A stretch of 64,000 bases of DNA from Doryteuthis pealeii (Eukaryota; Mollusca; Cephalopoda; Myopsida; Loliginidae): positions 50,223,884 through 50,287,883 of the forward strand of contig CM042142.1 in NCBI GenBank assembly GCA_023376005.1. Reading direction: 5' to 3'. The position numbers and the translations under genes were made by a program. Shown here piece by piece: positions 53,928 to 64,000 of the stretch (its first letter is position 1; each line of letters begins with the position of its first letter). The notes beneath the pieces are model-generated. The model made no database searches. It was not told where the DNA came from and worked only from the letters and a program-made list of their open reading frames with translations.

Positions 53928-54129
53928 TGGTGATATACAAGTGTGATCAATAAGCTAAGAACGTGCCCATTTCTAATAATCTTGATGGATCGCAACAGCC
54001 GTCGCTTGTCACCTGCAAATCAATGCGGACACGTTGAAGTATTGTCAAAATTGTTTCCAAACGGAGGCTGTTGTGAGTTATCTCCCCTTAGTTAATCTTC
54101 TAGTTTTTTTTTTTAAATTGCACACAATT

Positions 54130-54690
54130 GGGTACACTTGTATGTGTGTGTGTTGTTTAATAATATATTGTTTTATTACTACTGTTATTGTTTATATTTG
54201 AATTTAAAAAATAATTACTATATCTGGGGAATGTGTTAGACATCGATCTGCTATTGTTGTTGTTTGTTTAATCTAAGAAATCCAGGCGCATTCAAATAAA
54301 CAACTTAGCTACAAAAAATAAATGTTTTAATTCAAATTCCAAATTGGCAAATGTTTGAATTCAAATAGTTTGAAGTTTAGTCTAGTTAGTAAACATTAGT
54401 TAGTTTAGTCTAGCTAATATACACTATTTGTGTGTGTTGTTTGATATAGTGTTATTACTACTGTTATTGTTTATATTCAAATTTTTAAGAAGTATTAGTA
54501 ATACTATATCTGGGGAATGTGTCTGCTATTATTGTTTGTTTTTGTTGTCTTTTTTTTTAATCTGATAGATCCAAGCGTATTCAGATAGCGATAGACAACT
54601 TAGCAAAAAAATAAAAAAATAAATAAAAATTACCAAATAAATACTTAGATTCAAGTAGTTTTAAGTTTAGTCTACTTAATAAACACTAGT
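54130..54690. repeat. ~290-bp duplication upstream of exon 1
   Basis: Two diverged copies (about 54140-54392 and 54428-54690) share ACTACTGTTATTGTTTATAT, CTATATCTGGGGAATGTGT and AGTTTAGTCTA. They start some 200 bp upstream of the first coding exon and may include promoter sequence. Confidence 0.75.
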
Positions 54691-55010
54691 GTTTAGCGTC
54701 AATTTAAACCGGTATGCTTGACGGTTGACGGTGAATAAATGATCATGTTTTTAATTTTGTATTAAACAATAAAACCGGAAACTAATGCTAACATAGGGAA
54801 TTTACAAAACAAGGGAGTGTTGATTTGATCAGTGAACAACTGAACACAATCTCTTGCATATTTAGTTGTGAGTGGGCTATCTAAACTCGCTCGATATCTG
54901 TTTTAAAGTGTGGCACATTTGAGGTCAAATGGATTTCCAACTCAATCCATGTACACGCGTATTTATCCTTGAGGCATTAAGATTTAGGAAAGTAAACAAG
55001 AGTTCAAACT

Positions 55011-55511
55011 AATTGGGCTAAACTTGCAAATTGGTCGGAAAATTAAAACGGAAAGTTTTTTGGTGGTCCCCGATGACATTTTAACTACATACAGTCTATG
55101 AATTAACTTTTTGCGAATTGGGTTATGGTTTAGGGGTTTGGGGATTAAGGTTGTTTTTTTTATTACGTATTGCTTTTTAAAAAATTTAAAAATTACTATA
55201 CATTTAATGTTGAAAAATATTTTTTAGAATCAAGTTCAATTGAAATTATACATTAACACAAGCAACTGAGACTAATGTGTCTACCATTGGGTTCAATAAT
55301 TAATTTCAATGGTTAATTAAATGTATAGTATTTTTGGGTTTTTTTTAAAAAAGTAATACGTAATTAAAAACAACCTTAATTCCCAAACCCCTTAACCGTA
55401 ACCCAATTTGCAAAAGGTTCATTCATAGACTGTAGTTAAACTGTCATGTGGGACCACCAAAAAACTTTCCGTTTTAATTTTCCGACCAGTTTGCAAGTTT
55501 AGCCACTAATT
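55011..55511. mobile_element. 500-bp foldback element with telomere-like words
   Basis: Arms 55011-55180 and 55345-55511 are inverted (GGAAAGTTTTTTGGTGGTCC against GGACCACCAAAAAACTTTCC). Contains GGGTTATGGTTTAGGGG. Confidence 0.88.
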
Positions 55512-56169
55512 GTAGTTTTAGCAAATTTACCTATAAATTACTACAATGCTGTTCTCGCTCGTTTTAAGATAACCTTTAATTTTGGTTATTATGGGGCTAT
55601 GTTAGGTTGGTTGGTACAGGTATCTTAACCCCAATAAAAGTTGGTTCTTTGTTCTTGTGGGCTGGTACGCTGAAATGGAACTTAAGTAATGAAGAGGAAC
55701 GAAAAGGAAAGAGACAAAGGTAAAAGGTGGCTTTATGACTTAGGCTTTATTGACCAGGTCATAGTGGTCTGTAGTGAGGGAAAATCTCCCTGGCTAATAG
55801 AACCAACTAGACCCAATTACAGCCTCAGTTCGAATGGCCGAGGTATCCTTTTTGGATTAGGGAGTCAGTCCTTTTTGTTGGACATGCGCAGATGGTATTT
55901 CTGGTGAAAGGCTCCATGGGAGTTTTTTTAATATTTCTCTTTTTTTTCTTTCTACCTGCACTGATCCTATGCGCAGAGTATTTTTTAATCCCCACATTAT
56001 CACTGGTTATACTTAATTAACAAGACATTGATAATTTTACAAGAAACTTTTCTCCCTGAAGATTAAGATTAAAAACAAACATCATTAATATAAAAAAAAA
56101 AAGACTTTTATCAAACTTTATTACATTTGAATTATGAATTTGACATATCTTCTCACATCCTCAGCATGG

Positions 56170-57430
56170 ATATGCACATGGTGCCTGTCTTTGTTCCCAG
56201 ACCTCCTGAAAAATAGTAAGTGGTTTCCACCTCTTTCTTTATGTTCCTTGAACACCCTGTGACGATTTTATGGTTTGGGATAGGAACTTCGTCCCTTCTT
56301 TGTGTGTTGCATATGTTATGTATAATCAATTGTCAGCAATTAGAAACCTTTAGAATGCTCTTAGGACTCTCTGACGCCAGAGTTGAGGTTGGGAGTCCCA
56401 GAAAATGACCCCAACTTCAGCACGTCGAAGCAACGTATTTTTACCGGAAGGAATAGTTTTGCTTGGTCATGTCATGTGGACATCAAAAAGAAAGAGGAAG
56501 GTAAAGCAATAGACAAAAATGGACATCATCACCTTTTGGGGGCAAGGGAGGGAAACTACTACTACTAACATAGTTTAACCCCAGAGCCAGCCAGGGGTGG
56601 TCGGTAAAGCATATCCCGGAGAAATAGAAGAAAAACTTCGAATCTGTGATGAGGAGAGAAATTTCATAACGAATGATGGATAATTACTGGACACAGTTAC
56701 ACGGAATTGAATCAGCTATAGCAAAGATAAGTACCATATTCCATTCATGGAAGCTTCCTATAGACTGTCCCTTTTATATTTATGCAAGTTATATGTGGGT
56801 TCAAATCGTCCTGATGAATATCTCCATTACGGATATCTATAACCACATACAGGCTTATGAATTTTCCACCTTTTTCTCTCCTCCCAACTCTCAACTGACT
56901 GCTGAATAAAATGTCTTAAAATATATATATTATGTCTTATTGTTCTTTGCTAATTTTTGCATGTGCACCTCTCATTTTCTTTGGTCTCTGATGGAACAGC
57001 GTTGTAAACGTTGAAAACGATAGACTGCTGAATAAAATGTCTTAAAATATATATATTATGTCTTATTGTTCTTTGCTAATTTTTGCATGTGCACCTCTCA
57101 TTTTCTTATGTCTCTGATGGAACAGCGTTGTAAACGTTGAAAACGATAGACTGCTGAATAAAATGTCTTAAAATATATATATTATGTCTTATTGTTTCTC
57201 TAATTTTTGCATGTGCACCTCTCATTTTCTTTGGTCTCTGATGGAACAGCGTTGTAAACGTTGAAAACGATAGGCGAACGTAACACATAATTAAATGGTA
57301 TATTAATTGACTTGTCTTTTCCCTACCGAGTATTCTGTATTAGGTTACCCTCTTTTGGATAACCTAAGGCATTATAAAAGTACAGGTGTTAGCTATGAAT
57401 TAACACACCGCTAATTCTTATAACTGTGAA
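56170..57430. repeat. Split dispersed repeat with ~950-bp insertion
   Basis: 56170-56340 matches 12360-12540 and 57290-57430 matches 12520-12650 (ATTGACTTGTCTTT, AGATAACCTAA-type words). The material between is foreign to the 12-kb copy and includes the 126-bp array. Confidence 0.7.
56890..57275. repeat. 126-bp tandem array, 3 units
   Basis: GACTGCTGAATAAAATGTCT starts units at 56897, 57023 and 57149. Each unit carries GTCTCTGATGGAACAGCG and CGTTGAAAACGATAG, a degenerate hammerhead-like arrangement. Confidence 0.9.
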
Positions 57431-58020
57431 GGTTGGTTGGCTGGCTGGCTGGCTGGTTGGTTGGTTGGTTGGTTGGTTGGATTTTATAGCATGTCAACAC
57501 TTGGGTTATTTTATGCTGAAGACATTTTTGTTTGGTATTCAAATTTTTTCAAACACATTTTTAAAAAAATCTATTTTTAACAATTTTTAAAAATCTATTT
57601 CACCCATAGATGGTAGTCTAACTGGTACTAACATTCTAGGTCGAAGTAGATTTGGGAGGAATGGCAATGAAGGGGTACTTTACACTCCCCAAAGCTCTAG
57701 AATTGGAACCTCAACACCAAATGCAGTTTAACGTCATACCCAGGACACGAAAATCCTCAGCCAGCACCTTCTAGCGCATATGATAAAAAGGGTTGGAGGT
57801 TTGCCATAAGAACAATACAGTTAGGATAATCATATAGGTGCTAGGGCTTGATGTGATCAGCTAATTGATCAGAGGGAGCCTCTCCAACCGCCTGTCTAGC
57901 CTAAGTAAGGGCCTAAGTGGAGTTTTGTAAGTCATGGACTGCTCAGCCACCAGGATTGTGTCCTTAAGCATCACAGATTGCCACCCACAGCTAACAGATG
58001 ACCTAATTGGTGTGTGTGTG
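57428..58020 (-). mobile_element. Family A retroposon, near full length
   Basis: (GGTT)n/(GGCT)n-rich tail at 57432-57480, all internal blocks to the CACAGCTAACAGATGACC region; 5' end altered. Confidence 0.8.
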
Positions 58021-58067
58021 AGTGGGTGTCTTATCAGACTGTCAAAGAGATTGATTTGGTTGGTGGT

Positions 58068-58305
58068 ATCTTTGAGGCGTAACACAGATTTTCAAAGATA
58101 CGTGATTCAAGGTTAACTGACCTGAAAAAATTTAAGTTTTTAAATAAAATAACTGGTACATTATATCTTTTATTCATTAATATATCAACACTGAAAATTT
58201 CATTAAATTCGGTTAATTCCCTGATTTTTGGTATTTTTTTTTCTTTCGGCGGGGTGACATATGATGGTGGAATTTAGGTCCGTTAAGTTCGTTTTAACCA
58301 GTCTG
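58068..58305. mobile_element. Half copy of the nested foldback of 20 kb
   Basis: AAAGATACGTGATTCAAGGTTAAC, split here as AAAGATACGTG and CAAGGTTAACTGA, plus ATATCAACACTGAAAATTTC and GGCGGGGTGACATA match 20490-20690. Confidence 0.75.
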
Positions 58306-58380
58306 CTAATGTTCCATTGCAATTTACTTATTTTTCAAATAATTATATGTAGAATTCTGTAGATAGGAAGCGTTAGAAAT

Positions 58381-58930
58381 TTATTGGTTAGATTTTATGG
58401 CATGTCAACCCTTGTTGGGTTATTATGCCAAAGATGTTTTGTTTTATTCATTCTTAATGGGTATTCAATTTTTTTTAAAACTCAGTTTTTTTAAACACAT
58501 TTATTTAACTTATTTTTTCTATTTAACCAATAGATGGAACCCTAACAGGTACTACCACTTCAGGTGGACCTGGGAGTAATGGCGATGAAGATGTACTCCA
58601 TATTCCCCAAAGCTCCAAAATTGGAACTTCATCATTCGATGCAGTTTAATGTCATGCCCAGGTCTCTAAGACCCTCAGTCACGGCCTTTTAGCACATATA
58701 TGATAAAAAGGGTTGGGGATTTGCCATAAGGAGAATAGGGTTCAGACAATCATATAGGTGCTAGGGCTTGACATGACCAGCTGATTGATGGAGTGTTGCA
58801 TGTCATGGACTGCTCAGTCACTAGGATTCTGCCCTTAAACATCACGGGTTACCACCCATGGCTAACAGGCAGTTCCATTGGAGGGATTTTACCCCTCTGC
58901 AGAGGTGCAGTCGGCGTATTTTACTGACAT
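58381..58930 (-). mobile_element. Family A retroposon, near full length
   Basis: TTGGTTAGATTTTATGGCAT tail to GCAGAGGTGCAGTCGGCGTA 5' region; about 40 bp missing centrally. Confidence 0.82.
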
Positions 58931-59069
58931 GGTGGGAGCTTGATGGCATCCTTTAACCAAGTAGTATATAACTTAAAATGAATAGATACTGGTTTATTAG
59001 AATCTAAACAGTTTCATGTTTTATTTAAATTTTATTTTAAATAAAAAAGCAAAGGAAAAAATATTGATA

Positions 59070-59705
59070 CTGGGTAATTCCATGTCAAATGATCCAGGCC
59101 ATGTCACCCACCCACTTTAATGGCAACTTTTTGTAATCTATATTTTTATTTAAACATAATCCTGATCATTTCCATTGTACCCTAACAGTTATTTTGCTCC
59201 ATATAGATATTATTCAATAGCTGATCACTTAAAAATGAAAGTGCAAAATCTTAACTGATGTTGTAGCTTCAGTTCTGAGCAAAAACCAAACTATCTTTTT
59301 GGTACAAATAATTTTCAATATATGTAAAATAATAATAGAAAAAAATTTTTTCATTGATATAGTGCCACATTCGAATTTTTCCACCTATTGGTCTTGCTAT
59401 GAAAAAACCAGAAATCATTAATAACTTAAAATTGATAAACTTTAAGACTTTTTGTTATAGCCTTTTTGGATTCCTTGGGTCAAAAAGCTTTTATAAACCA
59501 ATTTGTGGGAGTAGGAAAGCTCTAGAACTCATTTTACAGACAAAAATAGATTACAAAATGTCGCAAATTTTTGTAACCCCCTCCCCCCAATTTGGAGAGC
59601 TAAAAATTGACATAACTTGGTCACTTTTTAGAATTAGAAGCTCAAATTTTGGTGATAGTCTCACATTAACATAGTCCATACCTGGACAAAATTTCAGAAA
59701 AGGGG
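59070..59705. mobile_element. TIR element, left part
   Basis: Starts GGGTAATTCCATGTCAAATG. 59240-59700 matches 43890-44330 closely (AACTGATGTTGTAGCTTCAG, AGCTCTAGAACTCATTTTAC). The right end is replaced by the 46-bp array. Confidence 0.72.
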
Positions 59706-60192
59706 GTGCCAATAAAATTTTACACAAGTAATCTGCCTATAATAGAATAATCTACCAATAAAATTTTACACAAATAATCTGCCTATAATAAAATAATCTG
59801 CCAATAAAATTTTACACAAGTAATCTGCCTATAATAGAATAATCTACCAATAAAATTTTACACAAATAATCTGCCTATAATAAAATAATCTGCCAATAAA
59901 ATTTTACACAAGTAATCTGCCTATAATAGAATAATCTACCAATAAAATTTTACACAAATAATCTGCCTATAATAAAATAATCTGCCAATAAAATTTTACA
60001 CAAGTAATCTGCCTATAATAGAATAATCTACCAATAAAATTTTACACAAATAATCTGCCTATAATAAAATAATCTGCCTATAATATTTTACACAAATAAT
60101 CTGCCTATAATAAAATAATCTGCCAATAAAATTTTACACAAATAATCTGCCTATAATAGAATAATCTACCAATAAAATTTTACACACTTAAT
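59706..60192. repeat. 46-bp array with 92-bp higher-order structure
   Basis: Unit AATAAAATTTTACACAAxTA plus ATCTGCCTATAATAxAATAA plus TCTxCC, about 10.5 copies. Type A units (CAAGTAA, TAGAATAATCTACC) alternate with type B units (CAAATAA, TAAAATAATCTGCC) for the first eight units, so the recently amplified unit is the 92-bp dimer. Confidence 0.95.
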
Positions 60193-60587
60193 CTGACTAG
60201 AACATTTCCTCTAGAAAATGGAAGCCATTTTGTTAAATGTTAACTGAGAAGAATGGCTAATATACATACAAAAAAATCTATAAAATTAAATAAATCAAAT
60301 AATTGTAAAATATAAAAAAAAGAACCTAGAATTCTTTGTTGACCCAGTCAGGGAATAGGTTAGGTGATATAACAAACATTTTTTTATTTTATGTTATTTT
60401 TGTAACAGCTGGTTTTGAAACTCTATACGATCTTCCATGTTATTTTCTGTTCTCATTAAATTTGTTTTTGATTTGATTTGTGTTTTCTCTGTGGAAATGA
60501 TCAAACGTTGATTATTAGTAATCGTCCAAGGAATTCCAGGCCGTTTTTATTCCTGGCAATTAATTTTCTTTGAATGGCATTTATTTT

Positions 60588-61175
60588 ATTGGTTTGGTTT
60601 GTTTTACGGCATATCAACCTCAATGGGTCATTTAATGCCGACAAAGTTTTGAAATAAATTAATTCTTAATGGATAATCAATTTTTTTTTTTTTAATACAT
60701 TTTTTTATTTAACCCATAGATGGGACCCTAACAGGTAATACCACTCTGGGTCAGAGTGGAGCAGGAAGCAATGGTGATGAAGGGGTGCTCCACATTCTCC
60801 AAACCTCCAGAACTGGAACCTCACCATCAGATAGAGTTTAATGTCATTCCCAGGACATGTAGACCCTCAGCCACCGCCTTCTAGCACCCATATGATAAAA
60901 AGGGTTGGGGCTTGCCATTGGGGCAATCATATAGGTGCTAGGGTTTGATGTGACCAGCCTATTGATCGGAGGGGGCCTCTCCGACCGCTCGTCTAGCCCA
61001 AGAACGGGCCAAAGTGGAATATTGCATGTCATAGACTGCTCATCCACCTGGGTTCTATCCTTAAGCATCATGGGTCGCCAACCGCGGCTAACAGGTGGTG
61101 GCCCCATTGGCAGAGTCTTACCCCTCTGCAGAGGTGCAGTCGGTACATTCTAATGCCCCAGCCGACAGGGCGGTT
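60588..61175 (-). mobile_element. Family A retroposon, full length
   Basis: TTACGGCATATCAACCTCAA tail to GCCCCAGCCGACAGGGCGG. Flanks TTATTTTATT and TTATTTGATT suggest a 10-bp duplication with one difference. Confidence 0.88.
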
Positions 61176-61309
61176 ATTTGATTGAGAGTAATTGGTGGGA
61201 AATTGAGGTTATACTGTCTCCATGTACTTTCTTATGTTAAAGTCATATTTGTATTCAAAAGTTATTTCTAGTCCTGTACAAAGTCTGGTTCTATGAGGAA
61301 GACACCAAA

Positions 61310-61812
61310 AAGTAATTCACCCTATCGGCTGAGGCAGAATAATAATACACCGACTGCACCTCTGCAGAGGGGTAAAATCATCTCAATGGGGCCACCTATT
61401 GGCTGTGGGTGCCAAACTGCAATGCTTATGGACAGAATCCTGGTGACTAAGAAGTCCATGACATCAAACACTCCACTTTGACCCTTACTTAGGCTAGTAG
61501 ACAGGCAGTCGGAGAGGCCTCCTCTGATCAATCGACTGGTCCCATCAAGCCCTAGCACCTATATGATTGTCCTGACCCTATTGCTCTTATGGCAAACCTC
61601 CAACCCTTTTCATCATATATGTACTCGAAGGCAGTGGCTGAGGGTCTTAGTGTCCTGGGTATGATGTTAAACTGCAACTAATAGTAAAGTTCCAATTCTA
61701 GAGCTCTAGGGAGTGTGGATTACCTTTTCATTGCCATTACTTCCAGGTCCACTCTAACCTGGAATGGTAGTACTTGTTAGGGCCCTATCTATGGATTAAA
61801 TAGATTAAAATG
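61310..61812 (+). mobile_element. Family A retroposon, opposite orientation
   Basis: CCTATCGGCTGAGGCAGAAT and CACCGACTGCACCTCTGCAG at the 5' end, through GGTAGTACTTGTTAGGGCCC to the ATGGATTAAATAG block; tail missing. Confidence 0.85.
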
Positions 61813-61859
61813 AATTATGAAAAAATGTATTTAAAAAGTATTGGAAATTCTATAGTTAA

Positions 61860-62451
61860 TTATCTCCCCCTGCTACTAGGGGGCGAATCGCCAACATCGT
61901 ATGTTGGCGCCAAAACCAAAAACTTCACTTATCACGGAACACCCACTGAGGGTAGTCACGTGAATAGCGGTCCCTAAACTTCACTCATCACTTAGCCCAA
62001 AAACAGGGTTAACTTATCTACTGACTGTTGACCTGGACGAAGGCATTTTTTCACAGCACACTTTCGAAGGCACAAAAGCACACTACAGAAGGCTGAAGAC
62101 CAAATAGTCTACTTGAAAAGGGCCCATTCACCGTCATTTAAAGAACTGTTACCCGGGCGAGAAGCTTCTAAAATAGCATCCCCCATCACTTATCACAGAA
62201 CCAGTTACCAGGAAGAAAGAGAAACGTCCGAAGAAGCAACAGAATACCCCTGCACTACTCCAAGAACTCAGATAAGTTTTGTAGCAAATACCAATAAAAT
62301 TTGCAACAAGTTCTTGTATTATTTGTTAATACATGTATTAAATTTCCATTGTGTGTTTGTCTTCTTTGTCCGACAATTTGCCTACAACTACGGAGAAATA
62401 AGAGCTCCTTTGAAACCCGTAAATACTCTTAAAAGAGAGTTTTTAAAGTAA
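61860..62451 (+). pseudogene. Possible LTR-retrotransposon remnant
   Basis: The frame ending at 62451 finishes RQFAYNYGEIRAPLKPVNTL followed by KREFLK, resembling the RT-RNase H connection of Ty3-type elements (FxxNYxxIxxPLxxLxKxxF). TGTTGGCGCCAAAACC at 61903-61918 is reminiscent of a primer-binding site but is unproven. No catalytic motif is visible, so the call is tentative. A solo LTR inserted just downstream is separate, since it has its own duplication. Confidence 0.3.
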
Positions 62452-62457
62452 AAATTG

Positions 62458-62697
62458 AATACTGTTATAGGTGATATAACCTATGTACATAAATGGAATG
62501 TGCCGACTACTACTATAAGTAGCAGGGACAATTGTGGCTTGGGGCACAAGAAACGCGAGTCAGTCCGCAAGTGTATGGTCAGATGCAGCTCCACTTTCTT
62601 TTCTGTAATTTCTACTCATTTTTGTTAAATACATTTGTATCCATTTTCACCAGTCGTTTGTCTTATTTTTGACCCTTAAAAACCCCACAACAAATAC
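62458..62697. mobile_element. Solo LTR with exact 5-bp TSD
   Basis: LTR 62463-62692 (230 bp) starts TGTTATAGG and ends CCCCACAACA (TGTT...AACA), flanked by AATAC at 62458-62462 and 62693-62697. A TATA-like ACTATAAGTAG is at about 62514. No internal region remains, as expected after recombination between LTRs. Confidence 0.82.
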
Positions 62698-62807
62698 CCA
62701 ACAAAAATGTCTTCTGCATGAAATAACACGATGACATGAAACCCCACCAACCAACCAAAAAGTTATGGGTCCTATTTATTTCCCAGGAAACTACAACATA
62801 TACAGGA

Positions 62808-63350
62808 GATGCCCGTGGTGTAATGGTTATCATCATAGAAAATGGACACAGTGACCTGAGTTCAAATCCTGGATGAAGTTGTTTGCTTTTCACATAGCAC
62901 TAATACTGTTGGGAAACGTATGCATTCATCTATCAGTTATGGGTAAATAGTAGGGCAGACTGAGTTTGGTAGTAAAAATTCAAACCAGTTAAACTCCACT
63001 TAAAAAGAGACCTTGTTTCACATCCTGTTCATGTGGAGGAGTTGAGTAAATACAACATGTACACTGGAGGAGACTTGCTTTGAGTAATGGTTATCATCAT
63101 AGGAAATGGAATCGGCAACCTGTGTTCAAATCCTGTTTGAGGCTGTTTGCATTTCACTTTGCACTCATACTCTTGGGAAAGGCATGAATCTATTTGCTCT
63201 CCCCAAGCTATGGGAAAATAGTAGGGCAGACTGGGTTCTTTAGCCTGGGTTGGGCAACTAATCTGGGAGAAGGAAAACTGTATTCAAACCAGCTTTCCTC
63301 TGCTTAAATATTGACCTTGTGTCACATCCTGCCCATGATGGAAAGGTTGG
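62808..63350 (+). mobile_element. Two tandem type 1 SINEs
   Basis: 62808-63048 (CCGTGGTGTAATGGTTATCA, GAGTTCAAATCCTGGATGAA) and 63065-63345 (GAGTAATGGTTATCATCATA, GTTCAAATCCTGTTTGAGGC), each with AAATAGTAGGGCAGACTG and GACCTTG.TCACATCCTG ends. Confidence 0.85.
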
Positions 63351-63464
63351 GTAAATATATACTAGAACATATACTAAAAGCACAATAACACCACTGGATA
63401 GAGGGAGTTTTCAGCTACAAAATACTTTTCACATAATCACCATCATTAGCCATGGACATTAGTC

Positions 63465-63660
63465 TATCTGATGGTGAGGTTCCAGTTCTGGAGGTTTGGG
63501 GAATGTGGAGCACCCCTTCATCACCATTGCTCCCTGGTCCACTCTGACCCGGAGTGGTAGTACCTGTTAGGGTCCCATCTATGGGTTAAATAAAAAAATG
63601 TATTTTTAAAAAAATTGATTATCCATTAAGAATGAATTTATTTCAAAACTTTGTGGACTA
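63465..63660 (+). mobile_element. Family A, 5'-truncated
   Basis: GATGGTGAGGTTCCAGTTCT through CCGGAGTGGTAGTACCTGTT to GAATTTATTTCAAAACTTTG, where the copy is cut inside the tail. Confidence 0.82.
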
Positions 63661-63739
63661 GCCTAGCTTACCTTTCGTAGAGAGTAAATGAGCTGGTCCA
63701 AGAATATATATAATAATAATATCGCCACTGTTAATAACA

Positions 63740-63772
63740 ATAGCAATAATAATAATAATAATAATAATAATA
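63740..63772. repeat. (AAT)n microsatellite
   Basis: About 10 AAT units. Confidence 0.95.
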
Positions 63773-64000
63773 TATAACACTATACATATACTCACTTACA
63801 ATTTTAACAAATCCTACCATACCCCCCCCCTTTACAAAAAAAAAATACTCACACATATACAACTAATGACAAATCCAGTTCCCCAACACACATATATAAA
63901 AAAAAACAATTAAAACATAAACATACACATACATATTCATCTTGACCAATCCTTACAATCCAACATTCTGGACTAACACCTGCATTACCATTCTAACACT

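Noticed and set aside
55689..55907. 72-codon plus frame starting MKRNEKERDKGKRWLYDLGF
   Set aside because: No family recognised and no transcript signals; too short to call a gene on its own.
56805..56850. CTGATGA with an ATATC/GATAT stem, hammerhead-like
   Set aside because: The obligatory GAAA box is absent after the stem (CTATAA instead) and there is no stem I.

Overview
This window is animal DNA: AT-rich, intron-dominated, full of retroposons, foldback DNA transposons and microsatellites. One multi-exon gene runs on the minus strand across at least 53 kb. I infer a mollusc, most likely a cephalopod such as an octopus, from the very long introns, several tRNA-derived SINE families, and RTE-type LINE remains. 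This is an inference from genome style; no marker in the window fixes the species.

The host gene is a nucleotide-sugar/triose-phosphate-type transporter of the SLC35E1 group. Five coding exons were placed by reading splice sites and homology: 53600-53927 (ATG), 28864-28934, 19817-19954, 4602-4730 and 854-1099. They join in frame into 304 codons, with intron phases 1,0,0,0 and GT donors and AG acceptors throughout. The C-terminal exon(s) lie left of base 1. Introns are 24.7, 8.9, 15.1 and 3.5 kb. Intron 1 contains a second intact coding sequence on the same strand: an intronless, diverged ribosomal protein S29 (uS14-type) ORF at 49868-50038 with all four zinc cysteines.

Everything else is mobile or repetitive. 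The commonest element is a roughly 565-bp non-LTR retroposon ('family A' here) with at least 20 copies, some flanked by exact 12-15 bp target-site duplications, often 5'-truncated, and sharing its 3' tail with other SINEs. There are also three tRNA-headed SINE families, an RTE-like LINE 3' end (16.27-17.93 kb), a CR1-like LINE C-terminus (47.4-47.8 kb), hAT-like pieces, mariner- and piggyBac-like short elements, Helitron-like candidates, and a solo LTR with a 5-bp duplication (62463-62692). A foldback family has telomere-like repeats at the tip of its hairpin and exact 8-bp duplications. Satellite-like arrays have units of 42, 46/92, 86, 126, about 141 and 311 bp.

The most interesting signal is a set of hammerhead self-cleaving ribozyme motifs embedded in short non-coding repeats. 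Two have an intact type I core, both with a 3-bp stem III closed by a 2-nt loop: 38684-38740, inside a repeat with 141-bp period, and 29574-29626, inside a 311-bp-period tRNA-like direct repeat. A decayed partner of the second sits at 29265-29308, another decayed copy at 39635-39692, and weaker hammerhead-like motifs at 25953-25998, 46680-46725 and in the 126-bp array. This resembles the organisation of retrozymes, hammerhead satellites and ribozyme-carrying SINEs known in other animals.

The right-hand 10 kb (54-64 kb) lies upstream of the host gene and shows repeats, a duplicated about 290-bp promoter-proximal segment, a large foldback, and only low-confidence coding remnants.
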